Below are positions 17,864-25,461 of a stretch of 64,000 bases of DNA, piece after piece; position 1 is the first letter of the stretch; each line of letters opens with the position of its first letter. The stretch is taken from assembly GCF_030348765.1 (NCBI RefSeq), contig NZ_JAUCEU010000007.1, forward strand, positions 4,995,501 to 5,059,500. The letters are read 5' to 3'. Source of the stretch: Neobacillus sp. CF12. Its GTDB lineage: Bacteria; Bacillota; Bacilli; Bacillales; Cytobacillaceae. The position numbers were made by a program, and so were the translations under genes. Below the pieces are notes generated by a model, which had not been told where the DNA came from, made no database searches, and saw only the letters and a program-made list of their open reading frames with translations.

Positions 17864-18567
17864 ACGAACTGCTGAAGCTTAATCATGTCGAGACATATAT
17901 TGGACAATATCATATCCTACAGGGTGTATCGCTTGAAGTGAAAAAGGGTGAAGTAACGGTGCTGCTCGGTAGAAATGGAGCTGGTAAAACAACTACGTTA
18001 AGGACCATCATGGGGCTAAATCCTTCATCCAAAGGAAGTATTATCTATAAAGAAGAACAGATACAGGCGCTGCCAACCTATACGATTGCTCAAAAGGGAA
18101 TCGGATATGTTCCAGAGGACCAAGGGATTTTTGCGGGATTGACAGTCGAGGAGAATATGAAAGTAGCCATTCAAAAAGACAATGAAGAAACAAATAAGCG
18201 CCTTGATTATATCTTAAATTTATTTCCTGACTTAAAAAAGTTTTGGAAAAAACCAGGCGGGTTACTAAGCGGCGGACAAAAACAAATGCTTTCTATCGCC
18301 AGAGCATATGTGAATGAAAACGAATTATTATTAATCGATGAACCTAGTAAAGGTTTGGCACCTATTGTCGTCGAGAAGGTGATGGAATCCATCCTTCAAA
18401 TGAAGGACCAAACCACCATCGTTTTGGTAGAGCAGAATTTCATGATGGCGAGCACTATAGGGGATTGCTTTTACATTATCGACGATGGAAGAACGGTAAG
18501 CAATGGAAGTATGAAACAGTTAAAAGAGGATGAGGAAATGAAACGAAAGTATTTGGGAATTGCCTAG
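17860..18567 (+). CDS. LIV-type ABC transporter ATP-binding protein (LivF-like)
   Basis: This 235-residue second ATPase has Walker A LGRNGAGKTTTL, the signature LLSGGQKQMLSIARAY and Walker B LLIDEPSKGLAP. GIGYVPEDQGIF is typical for LivF. It starts with GTG overlapping the LivG-like stop and is followed by the first permease 18 bp downstream. LivG- and LivF-like subunits form the heterodimeric motor of the importer. Confidence 0.93.
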   Translation: MNELLKLNHVETYIGQYHILQGVSLEVKKGEVTVLLGRNGAGKTTTLRTIMGLNPSSKGSIIYKEEQIQALPTYTIAQKGIGYVPEDQGIFAGLTVEENMKVAIQKDNEETNKRLDYILNLFPDLKKFWKKPGGLLSGGQKQMLSIARAYVNENELLLIDEPSKGLAPIVVEKVMESILQMKDQTTIVLVEQNFMMASTIGDCFYIIDDGRTVSNGSMKQLKEDEEMKRKYLGIA

Positions 18568-18585
18568 GAAAGGAGGAAAGTTTGA

Positions 18586-19446
18586 ATGGAGCTTTTATTC
18601 AATCTTACATTAAATGGGTTGGCAACAGGCATGCTAATCTTCTTATTAGCTGCAGGGTTAACGTTAATTTTTGGGTTAATGGATGTACTCAACTTTGCAC
18701 ATGGCGGATTGTTTGCTTGGGGTGCCTATAGCGGCATATGGATTTATACTACTACTGGCAGCTTTTTTATTGGGATTATTGGCGCCATCCTTACTGGTTT
18801 TATACTGGGGATCATCACAGAAAAATGGATCATCAAACCGGTTTATGGCAACCATGTTCAACAAATATTAATTACTCTTGGATTGATGTTGGTTTTATCC
18901 GAAATGTTAAAAGTGATTTGGGGACCCAATCAAATCACTGCTACCCCTCCAGATTTTCTTAAAGGAAGCTGGGAAATTGGCAACATGATCATCATAAAGT
19001 ATCGAGTATTTATTATCGCTGTAGGTTTGTTCGTATTTGCTGGAGTTCAATTCTTGCTTAAAAATACTAAAATAGGTCTTGTTGTTCGGGCTGGTGTTAT
19101 GAATAAGGAAATGGTTCAGGCATTGGGGATAAATATTAAGAAGGTATTTATGTTAGTCTTTATGATTGGCTCTGGTATGGCTGCACTGGGAGGAGTACTT
19201 TTCGGACCATACTCTGGAGTCATTCATGCAGGAATGGGAATGGAATTTGCTATCTTAGCGTTTATTGTTGTTGTTATCGGCGGAATGGGTAATTTTACTG
19301 GTTCAGTTATGGCGGCAATCTTAGTTGGATTATCTGGTTCATTTATGGCCTATTATGTACCTGAATTATCATTAGCTGTAAATATGCTATTAATGGCAAT
19401 TGTGTTAATCGTTAAGCCACAAGGACTATTTGGCGGGAAGGGGTGA
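18586..19446 (+). CDS. LIV-type ABC transporter permease (LivH-like)
   Basis: This 286-residue integral membrane protein has about eight hydrophobic segments. The N-terminal LNGLATGMLIFLLAAGLTLI and FGLMDVLNFAHGG are the LivH signature, and the coupling region is near VRAGVMNKEMVQALGINIKK. AAAGGAGGAAAG precedes the ATG. It ends VKPQGLFGGKG, as the family usually does, and slightly precedes the second permease, with which it should pair. Confidence 0.93.
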   Translation: MELLFNLTLNGLATGMLIFLLAAGLTLIFGLMDVLNFAHGGLFAWGAYSGIWIYTTTGSFFIGIIGAILTGFILGIITEKWIIKPVYGNHVQQILITLGLMLVLSEMLKVIWGPNQITATPPDFLKGSWEIGNMIIIKYRVFIIAVGLFVFAGVQFLLKNTKIGLVVRAGVMNKEMVQALGINIKKVFMLVFMIGSGMAALGGVLFGPYSGVIHAGMGMEFAILAFIVVVIGGMGNFTGSVMAAILVGLSGSFMAYYVPELSLAVNMLLMAIVLIVKPQGLFGGKG

Positions 19447-19450
19447 GAGT

Positions 19451-20449
19451 ATGAAGTGGATTGTAAATAATAGATTGAATGCTATTTATATTATCATTGC
19501 GGCATTTTTGTTCCTCTTGCCCTTTGTCTATGAGTCAAGAAATATGTTAATCCTCTTAACCCAAATTTTTGTGTTTGCCATCCTAGCGATGAGCTACGAT
19601 TTATTATTAGGCTTTACTGGAATCGTTTCCTTTGGGCATGCGATGTTTTTTGGAATTGGAGCCTACTCGATTGGGATATTTATGAAGCGTTTTGAGCCAA
19701 CAATGCTTCATTTTACTTATGCGGTACTGGCAACGATTTTCATCACAGCCATCGTAAGTTTTATTGTTGGTTTGCTGACACTTAGGTTGAAAAGTCATTT
19801 TTACGCGATGTTAACCATGGCATTGGCAGGATTATTTTTAGTATTAGCGGAAAAATGGAGGACCTTAACGTTTGGGAATGATGGTTTTACCTTCCGAGTT
19901 CCAGAATTGTTTATCGATCGGACTAATTTTTACATTATTTGTTTAGCTGTAATGATCGGAACTTTTATGATTTTACGACGTTTTACGAACTCTCCACTTG
20001 GAAGAGTTCTGCAGGCGATTCGAGAAAATGAACAACGGACAGAATCTTTAGGTTATCAAGTACTACATTATAAGATTGCCGCAAGTGTCGTTTCTGGTGT
20101 GTTAGCTGGAATTGCCGGGATCTTTTATGCGATGTCACTTCGATATGTGAATACCAGTGTATTCGCGATGGATATGACCTTAGATGCTTTATTAATGACA
20201 ATCATCGGTGGAGTTGGTACCTTAGTTGGAGCCATTATTGGGGCGGGATTAATTGAATTTGCCCATGACGGGTTAACAGAATTGGCAAAGGAACATTGGA
20301 TTTTTGAACGATGGATTATTTTCTTTGGCATTATATATATTTTGGTTGTCATTTTCTTCCCGTTAGGTATTGTGGGGACACTTAGGAAATTTCCTTGGAA
20401 ACGAAAAAAACAGCATTCTGCAAAGAAAAAAGAAAATTTAGCAGGATAG
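19451..20449 (+). CDS. LIV-type ABC transporter permease (LivM-like)
   Basis: This is the second membrane subunit, 332 residues from ATG 19451 (ribosome site AAGGGGTGAG); the alternative TTG 19430 lies inside the LivH-like gene. The LivM marker GFTGIVSFGHAMFFGIGAY lies near residue 55, and the coupling helix region is LGRVLQAIRENEQRTESLGY. The C-terminal tail after the last helix is basic (FPWKRKKQHSAKKK). It ends 13 bp before a small gene of the same operon. Confidence 0.92.
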   Translation: MKWIVNNRLNAIYIIIAAFLFLLPFVYESRNMLILLTQIFVFAILAMSYDLLLGFTGIVSFGHAMFFGIGAYSIGIFMKRFEPTMLHFTYAVLATIFITAIVSFIVGLLTLRLKSHFYAMLTMALAGLFLVLAEKWRTLTFGNDGFTFRVPELFIDRTNFYIICLAVMIGTFMILRRFTNSPLGRVLQAIRENEQRTESLGYQVLHYKIAASVVSGVLAGIAGIFYAMSLRYVNTSVFAMDMTLDALLMTIIGGVGTLVGAIIGAGLIEFAHDGLTELAKEHWIFERWIIFFGIIYILVVIFFPLGIVGTLRKFPWKRKKQHSAKKKENLAG

Positions 20450-20461
20450 GAGGAGGCATTC

Positions 20462-20641
20462 ATGGACTCGTTACAAATTGCTTCCTTCGTCGTTCGTTTT
20501 CAACTAGCGGCAGTGGAAAAAGAAACAGGTAAAAAACAATGGAGAATAAAAGTAACACATGTGCAAGAGGAGCGTGAAACTTTATTTGATTCTATTGAAG
20601 AAGTGACAGCTTTTATGAAGTCAATGGTGGAAGACTCCTAG
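20462..20641 (+). CDS. Small uncharacterised protein, 59 residues
   Basis: An ATG at 20462, with AGGAGGAGG 4-5 bp upstream, opens a 59-residue frame between the permease and the KAS III-like gene. The protein starts MDSLQIASFVVRFQLAAVEK and has a beta-rich middle (WRIKVTHVQEE) and a helical acidic end (IEEVTAFMKSMVEDS). I do not recognise it. Its strong ribosome site and tight fit in the operon support a real gene. A small accessory subunit of a neighbouring enzyme is possible, but that is a guess. Confidence 0.7.
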   Translation: MDSLQIASFVVRFQLAAVEKETGKKQWRIKVTHVQEERETLFDSIEEVTAFMKSMVEDS

Positions 20642-20658
20642 TCTAGGTGGTGAAAGTT

Positions 20659-21672
20659 TTGCAAATTGGTATTGTTTCAACAGGTCTTTACCTCCCTGAG
20701 GAATATTTAACGGGTAGAGAAATAGCTGAAAAAGCAGGTATACCAACAAATGTTGTCGAAGAGAAAATGGGGATTAAGAAAAAATATGTTCCTGGACCCG
20801 ATGACCATACGTGTGAAATGGGAATTATCGCTGCCAAACAAGCGATTGAAAGAGCAGGTATTAATCCATTAGAGATTGATGTCGTGATTTATATTGGTGA
20901 AGAACATAAGGAATATCCACTGTGGACAGCTGGTATCAAACTGCAAGAAGAAGTTGGAGCCTTAAATGCTTGGGCCTTTGATGTTGCCCTAAGATGTGGA
21001 ACCACGGTTATGGCACTTAAAGTAGCAAAAAGTCTAATGATGGCTGATCCTACTACCAACACTGTCCTGCTTGCAGGAGGTTATCGAAATGTGGATTTCA
21101 TTGATTACAAGAACCCGCGGACACGCTTCATGTTTAATCTAGGTGCAGGTGGAGGAGCGATTCTGCTAAAAAAGGGTCATAACGAGAACATCCTGCTCGA
21201 AACGGAGTTAGTAACGGATGGGTCTTTCTCAGAGGATGTTGTGGTGGTTTCTGGCGGTACCAAAAGTCCAATCACGAAAGAGGCAATTGAGCAGCGTACA
21301 AATAAACTTGATGTTTTGGATCCAGAGGGTATGAAACAGCGGTTGGAACAAAAATCAATGGTCAATTTTATAAAAGTGATAAGGGAATCTATGAGGAAAA
21401 GTGGTTATAAGGATGAAGATATTTCTTATTTAGCTATGCTCCACATGAAAAAGTCTGCACATGAATATGTATTAAAAGAATTGGGCTTGTCTGGGGAACA
21501 GTCAATCTATTTAGAGGACTACGGTCATATTGGTCAAATTGATCAAATCCTATCTCTCGAGCTTGCCCTTAAAGAAGGGAAAGTAAAAGAGGGTGACCTT
21601 GTTGTTTTTGTGAGTGCTGGGATTGGCTATGCCTGGGGGGCAACGACAATAAAATGGGGGAAGGTGACTTAG
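20659..21672 (+). CDS. KAS III-like (FabH/HMG-CoA-synthase fold) condensing enzyme
   Basis: The thiolase-fold protein has 337 residues from TTG 20659, chosen because AGGTGGTG lies 6 bp upstream; an in-frame GTG at 20647 lacks a ribosome site. The nucleophile is the cysteine in FDVALRCGTTVMALK. LAMLHMKKSAHEYVLKELG aligns with the FabH histidine region. The asparagine region reads EDYGHIGQIDQ, so the usual Asn appears to be His. It may form or cleave a beta-ketoacyl thioester. Its neighbours (hydrolase, SDR, acyl-CoA ligase, importer) point to catabolism rather than fatty-acid initiation. Confidence 0.82.
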   Translation: MQIGIVSTGLYLPEEYLTGREIAEKAGIPTNVVEEKMGIKKKYVPGPDDHTCEMGIIAAKQAIERAGINPLEIDVVIYIGEEHKEYPLWTAGIKLQEEVGALNAWAFDVALRCGTTVMALKVAKSLMMADPTTNTVLLAGGYRNVDFIDYKNPRTRFMFNLGAGGGAILLKKGHNENILLETELVTDGSFSEDVVVVSGGTKSPITKEAIEQRTNKLDVLDPEGMKQRLEQKSMVNFIKVIRESMRKSGYKDEDISYLAMLHMKKSAHEYVLKELGLSGEQSIYLEDYGHIGQIDQILSLELALKEGKVKEGDLVVFVSAGIGYAWGATTIKWGKVT

Positions 21673-22575
21673 TTGGTTAAGGTGACAATGAAAGAGGTTC
21701 AGTTAACAAATGGGGAAACAATTGCCTATCGCGAGCGCGAAGGCGGAGAAAAAAAGATTCTATTAATCCATGGAAATATGACTTCTTCCAAGCATTGGGA
21801 TCTTGTTCTAGATAATATGGCAGAAGAGTTTAAATTATATGCCTTAGATTTACGGGGATTTGGAAACTCTAGTTATAATCAGCTTATTACATCAATCAAG
21901 GATTTTTCGGATGATGTAAAGCTCTTTGTCGATGAAATTGGCCTGAAGGATTTTGCGATTGTGGGTTGGTCAACTGGAGGGGCTGTTGCGATGCAGTTTG
22001 CAGCCGATTACCCTGTCTATTGTAACAAACTTATTCTATTGGCCTCAGAATCTACTAGAGGTTATCCGTTTGATGGGAAGCTTAATGAAAACGATGAACC
22101 TCGAAGATTTTCACGCTATGAAGATATTAAACATGACCTAATCCGAACCATCCCTGTCCAAGCAGCCTACGATACCAATAATGTGGAATTATTGAAATTG
22201 ATTTGGAATGCTGTCATCTATACAAAAAATCAACCTGTTCCTGACATTTACGATGAATATGTGCAGGATATGAGAACTCAGCGGAATTTAGCTGAAGTAC
22301 ATCATTCAAACAATACCTTTAATATCAGCCATCACCATAATGGACTCGTTGAAGGTAATGGACTGGTGAATCAAATCAATGTACCTGTTCTTGTATTAAG
22401 AGGCGACCGTGATTTTGTTATTACAGCTGAAATGACAAAAGAATTGGTGGAGGATTTAGGAGCAAAAGCCAAATTTGTAGAGTTAAAGGATTGTGGTCAT
22501 TCACCACTTGTAGATGATTTACCACAATTACTAAAAGAGATGACGGACTTTTTACATGCTGAGGGGTACAAATGA
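21673..22575 (+). CDS. Alpha/beta hydrolase
   Basis: This 300-residue hydrolase has the oxyanion segment HGNMTSSKHWD, the nucleophile elbow GWSTGGAVA (Ser), the acid in LRGDRDFVI and the histidine in DCGHSPLVDD. The start is TTG 21673, immediately after the previous stop and 6 bp after GGGGGAAGGTG; ATG 21688 is the alternative. It may hydrolyse an ester, thioester or C-C bond in the pathway. Its stop overlaps the SDR start (ATGA), so the genes are co-translated. Confidence 0.87.
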   Translation: MVKVTMKEVQLTNGETIAYREREGGEKKILLIHGNMTSSKHWDLVLDNMAEEFKLYALDLRGFGNSSYNQLITSIKDFSDDVKLFVDEIGLKDFAIVGWSTGGAVAMQFAADYPVYCNKLILLASESTRGYPFDGKLNENDEPRRFSRYEDIKHDLIRTIPVQAAYDTNNVELLKLIWNAVIYTKNQPVPDIYDEYVQDMRTQRNLAEVHHSNNTFNISHHHNGLVEGNGLVNQINVPVLVLRGDRDFVITAEMTKELVEDLGAKAKFVELKDCGHSPLVDDLPQLLKEMTDFLHAEGYK

Positions 22576-23312
22576 GATTAAAAAATAAAGTAGCTCTTAT
22601 TACGGGAGCAGCAAATGGAATTGGTTTAACAGCTGCTGAAGTTTTTGCAAAAGAGGGTGCAAAGGTGGCCATGGCTGACTTTGATGCAGAACAAGGTGAA
22701 AAGAGAGCACAAGAATTACGGGAAAAAGGGTATGAAGTGTCATTCTTTCAAGTGAATGTGGCACAGCGTTCAAGTGTGGATGAAATGGTGGAGAAAGTTC
22801 GTGAAGTCTACGGAACCATCGGTGTCCTAATAAATAATGCAGGAATTACAAGAGACGGTATGTTATCTAAATTAACCGTCGAGGATTTCCAAGCTGTGTT
22901 GGATGTCAATCTTACAGGAGTATTTCATTGTACGCAGGCGGTTTTGCCGTCGATGATTGAAAACGGAAAAGGAAAAATTATTAATACTTCTTCCGTTTCA
23001 GGTGTGTATGGAAATGTCGGACAAACGAATTATTCTGCAACAAAGGCTGGTGTGGTCGGGATGACAAAAACATGGGCCAAAGAACTTGGGCGCAAAGGGA
23101 TTAATGTAAACGCTGTTGCTCCTGGTTTTATCGAAACAGGTATGACTGCAAAGGTTCCTGAAAAAATATTAGACCAAATGAAACAGATGGTTCCGCTGGC
23201 ACGGCTTGGGAAGCCAGAAGACATCGCCAACGCCTACTTGTTTTTAGCTTCTGATGAATCAAACTATGTAAATGGAACCGTCCTTCATGTAGATGGCGGG
23301 ATAATGATGTGA
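22572..23312 (+). CDS. SDR-family 3-oxoacyl reductase-like dehydrogenase
   Basis: This 246-residue protein is close to FabG in layout: LITGAANGIGLTAAE, INNAGITRDGMLSKL, INTSSVSGVYGNVGQTNYSA with YSATKAG (Tyr-x-x-x-Lys), VNAVAPGFIETGM and the C-terminal VNGTVLHVDGGI. It probably interconverts 3-oxoacyl and 3-hydroxyacyl groups. It overlaps the hydrolase gene by 4 bp and is the last gene of the transporter operon before a terminator. It is not the housekeeping fabG judging by context. Confidence 0.88.
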   Translation: MRLKNKVALITGAANGIGLTAAEVFAKEGAKVAMADFDAEQGEKRAQELREKGYEVSFFQVNVAQRSSVDEMVEKVREVYGTIGVLINNAGITRDGMLSKLTVEDFQAVLDVNLTGVFHCTQAVLPSMIENGKGKIINTSSVSGVYGNVGQTNYSATKAGVVGMTKTWAKELGRKGINVNAVAPGFIETGMTAKVPEKILDQMKQMVPLARLGKPEDIANAYLFLASDESNYVNGTVLHVDGGIMM

Positions 23313-23356
23313 ATGAAAAAGCTGAAGTGCCCCTGGGTGCTGGCGCTAAATTGGTA

Positions 23357-23388
23357 AAGCGGCCTTCATAAGGTTGCTTTTTTCTTTT
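23357..23388 (+). terminator. Terminator after the SDR gene
   Basis: AAGCGGCCTT pairs with AAGGTTGCTT across CAT, followed by TTTTTCTTTT. Confidence 0.75.
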
Positions 23389-23394
23389 AAGTCC

Positions 23395-23427
23395 TGTAAC
23401 TTCGCTGTAACTAGAATTCAGTAAGAT
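23395..23427 (+). promoter_or_regulatory. Direct-repeat promoter of the acyl-CoA ligase gene
   Basis: TGTAACT at 23395-23401 and 23406-23412 (11-bp period), then 9 bp, then TAAGAT (23422-23427) in the -10 position. Spacing is identical to the site at 15702-15734. Confidence 0.55.
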
Positions 23428-23460
23428 ATCCTCATCTAGTTGTGAAGGAGCGATTGTTCG

Positions 23461-24960
23461 GTGAGGTGGGAACTCGATTGGCTTGAAAATAGAGCAAGGT
23501 TATCGCCAAATAAGAGGGCAATAATTGATGAAGATACAAATAAATCATGGACCTATGAAGGTTTAAATAACCGTTCATCCTCAGTGGCCAGCTGGTTAAA
23601 AAGTCAGGGTATTAAAAAAGGTGATCGAGTTGCACTATTGTCGCCCAATGATATCAGTTATTTTGACTTATTGTTTGCCTGCGGAAAAATTGGTGCCATA
23701 TTTGTCCCGTTAAATTGGCGTCTGTCTTTACATGAATTAATTGAAATTTTGAAGGATTGTACACCAATATTGCTAGGAGTTCATCAGAAATTTAAAAATA
23801 GGTTTACATCCTTACAAGCTGTAGTACCTAGTTCCATTATAGTTGGTGGACATATGTATGAAGAGATGATGACTCTTTTAGATGGCAGTAAACAAATGGA
23901 ATCAATTTCTGAATCTGATCCATTAGCCATGATTTATACGGGAGGAACTACTGGGAAGCCAAAAGGTGTTGTCTTAAGTCACCAGTCTATTCAATGGAAC
24001 GCCATTAACACTATTCTTAGTTGGAATTTATCAGATGAGGATGTAACGATAAACTATATGCCGATGTTCCACACGGGCGGACTAAATGCATTATCGCTTC
24101 CAATCCTAATGATTGGCGGAACAGTGGTCATTGGTGATCAGTATTCAGGAGAAAAAGTGGTGAATTCAATCAAACAATACAACTGTACGATTATTCTTCT
24201 TGTACCAACGATGTACCATTTGCTTATTCAAAGTGATGAGTTCCAGAAAAGCGCTTTTCCTTCCATGAAAATCTTCCTGTCAGGTGCAGCACCTTGTCCG
24301 CTGCAAGTATATGAGGCTTTTCAGAAAAAGGGATTAGCCTTTAAGGAAGGATATGGATTAACGGAAGCCGGACCAAATAATTTCTACATTCAACCTGGGG
24401 ATGCACAGATAAAACGAGGGTCAGTAGGAAAACCAATGTTATTTAATGCTGTAAAGTTGGAAAAAGAAGATGGTCAAGAGGCCCAAGTGAATGAAGTTGG
24501 TGAAATTTTAATAAAAGGAAAACACTCTTTTTCGCATTATTGGAATAACGAACTGGCGACGATTGAAACGAAAAAGGGAGGCTGGGTTCATACAGGAGAC
24601 CTGGCCAGAAAGGATGAAGAAGGGTTCCATTATATAGTCGGAAGAAAGAAGGATATGATTATCACTGGCGGTGAAAATGTCTACCCACTCGAGATTGAAC
24701 ATTGGCTGGCAGCACATCCTTTCGTTGACGAAGTAGCCGTTATCGGACTGCCAGATCAAAAATGGGGAGAACTTGTTGCTGCGTTTATCGTTACTAAAAA
24801 TTCTTATAGGATTGATGAAGAAGAACTTAAATTCTATTGTGAACAGAAACTTGGAAGATACAAAATTCCAAAGAAATTCATACAAATCGAAGAACTTCCG
24901 AAAACACATGTTGGAAAAATTGATAAAAAGAAGTTAAAGGAATTAAGTATCCAAACATAA
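23461..24960 (+). CDS. AMP-forming acyl-CoA synthetase
   Basis: This 499-residue member of the adenylate-forming family has the P-loop MIYTGGTTGKPKGV, then EGYGLTEAGPNN (A5 motif), GWVHTGDLARKDEEG, the hinge GRKKDMIITGGENVYP and the C-terminal lysine in PKTHVGKIDKKKL. It activates a carboxylic acid to its CoA thioester. The start is GTG 23461 with AAGGAG 10 bp upstream. It has its own promoter with the same direct repeat as the transporter operon, suggesting that import and activation of one acid are co-regulated. Confidence 0.9.
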   Translation: MRWELDWLENRARLSPNKRAIIDEDTNKSWTYEGLNNRSSSVASWLKSQGIKKGDRVALLSPNDISYFDLLFACGKIGAIFVPLNWRLSLHELIEILKDCTPILLGVHQKFKNRFTSLQAVVPSSIIVGGHMYEEMMTLLDGSKQMESISESDPLAMIYTGGTTGKPKGVVLSHQSIQWNAINTILSWNLSDEDVTINYMPMFHTGGLNALSLPILMIGGTVVIGDQYSGEKVVNSIKQYNCTIILLVPTMYHLLIQSDEFQKSAFPSMKIFLSGAAPCPLQVYEAFQKKGLAFKEGYGLTEAGPNNFYIQPGDAQIKRGSVGKPMLFNAVKLEKEDGQEAQVNEVGEILIKGKHSFSHYWNNELATIETKKGGWVHTGDLARKDEEGFHYIVGRKKDMIITGGENVYPLEIEHWLAAHPFVDEVAVIGLPDQKWGELVAAFIVTKNSYRIDEEELKFYCEQKLGRYKIPKKFIQIEELPKTHVGKIDKKKLKELSIQT

Positions 24961-24988
24961 AAGGAGAACCACGCCGGTTCTCCTTTTG
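24959..24988. terminator. Bidirectional terminator
   Basis: A perfect 12-bp stem, AAAAGGAGAACC with GGTTCTCCTTTT, lies between the acyl-CoA ligase and the converging coat-gene remnant. Confidence 0.85.
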
Positions 24989-24989
24989 A

Positions 24990-25277
24990 TTATTTTTCAG
25001 CAAGTTTTAAAGCGGTATCTGATACAGTCAAGTCAAACTGCAACTGTTCACTTAAATTATGTGGATGATAGAAGCCTCTTGAAATCATATAATTAGTTAT
25101 TTTTTCGTGTGTGGCAATAGCCGTATTTAATTGTTCTCTAAGGGCAGCTTTTAATTCTGGGGTCCCAGTCTCGGTAATGGCGACTGCATAATTTCTTACC
25201 CCTGCTTTAGCAGAAATGTTAACCCAGAACTTAGAAGAATTTTTCACAAGCAAATGGAGGCGGCCATTGATTTGCAT
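24990..25277 (-). pseudogene. CotF-like spore coat protein, N-terminally truncated
   Basis: The minus-strand frame has 95 residues, of which about 78 (from ISAKAGVRNYAVAITET to the end, ISRGFYHPHNLSEQLQFDL near the C-terminus) match the CotF coat-protein family. The first residues (QINGRLHLLVKNSSKFW) are translated from the opposite gene, so the native N-terminus is lost at about 25222. It has no convincing ribosome site. It abuts, head to head, a second coat fragment. Confidence 0.65.
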
Positions 25278-25448
25278 ACTGAAATATCTGAATTAATGAT
25301 AAAGAAGGGCTGGCTGCATCCTCATAACTTTAAAGAGCAGTTTCCGATTGATCTGAAGGCTGCAGAGACAGCGGTACAGATTGCTAAGCTAAATCTCTAT
25401 CCTAACGATACGGATCGACAAGGGATGTTTGCAACACCAAACCAGTAA
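25218..25448 (+). pseudogene. Second CotF-like coat protein fragment, head to head
   Basis: Reading upstream of the ATG at 25254, family similarity continues to about 25218 (VNPELRRIFHKQMEAAIDLH, then IKKGWLHPHNFKEQFPIDL and a C-terminus ending FATPNQ). The N-terminal part is missing, and a short protein from 25254 is the most that could be made. The similarity ends where the minus-strand coat fragment begins, which suggests a recombination junction. Confidence 0.65.
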
Positions 25449-25461
25449 AAGGAGGAGAGAG

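Noticed and set aside
23461..24960. Calling the acyl-CoA ligase a second menE
   Set aside because: It lies in the catabolic cluster with a different promoter, while a full menE is present in the men operon at 56497.
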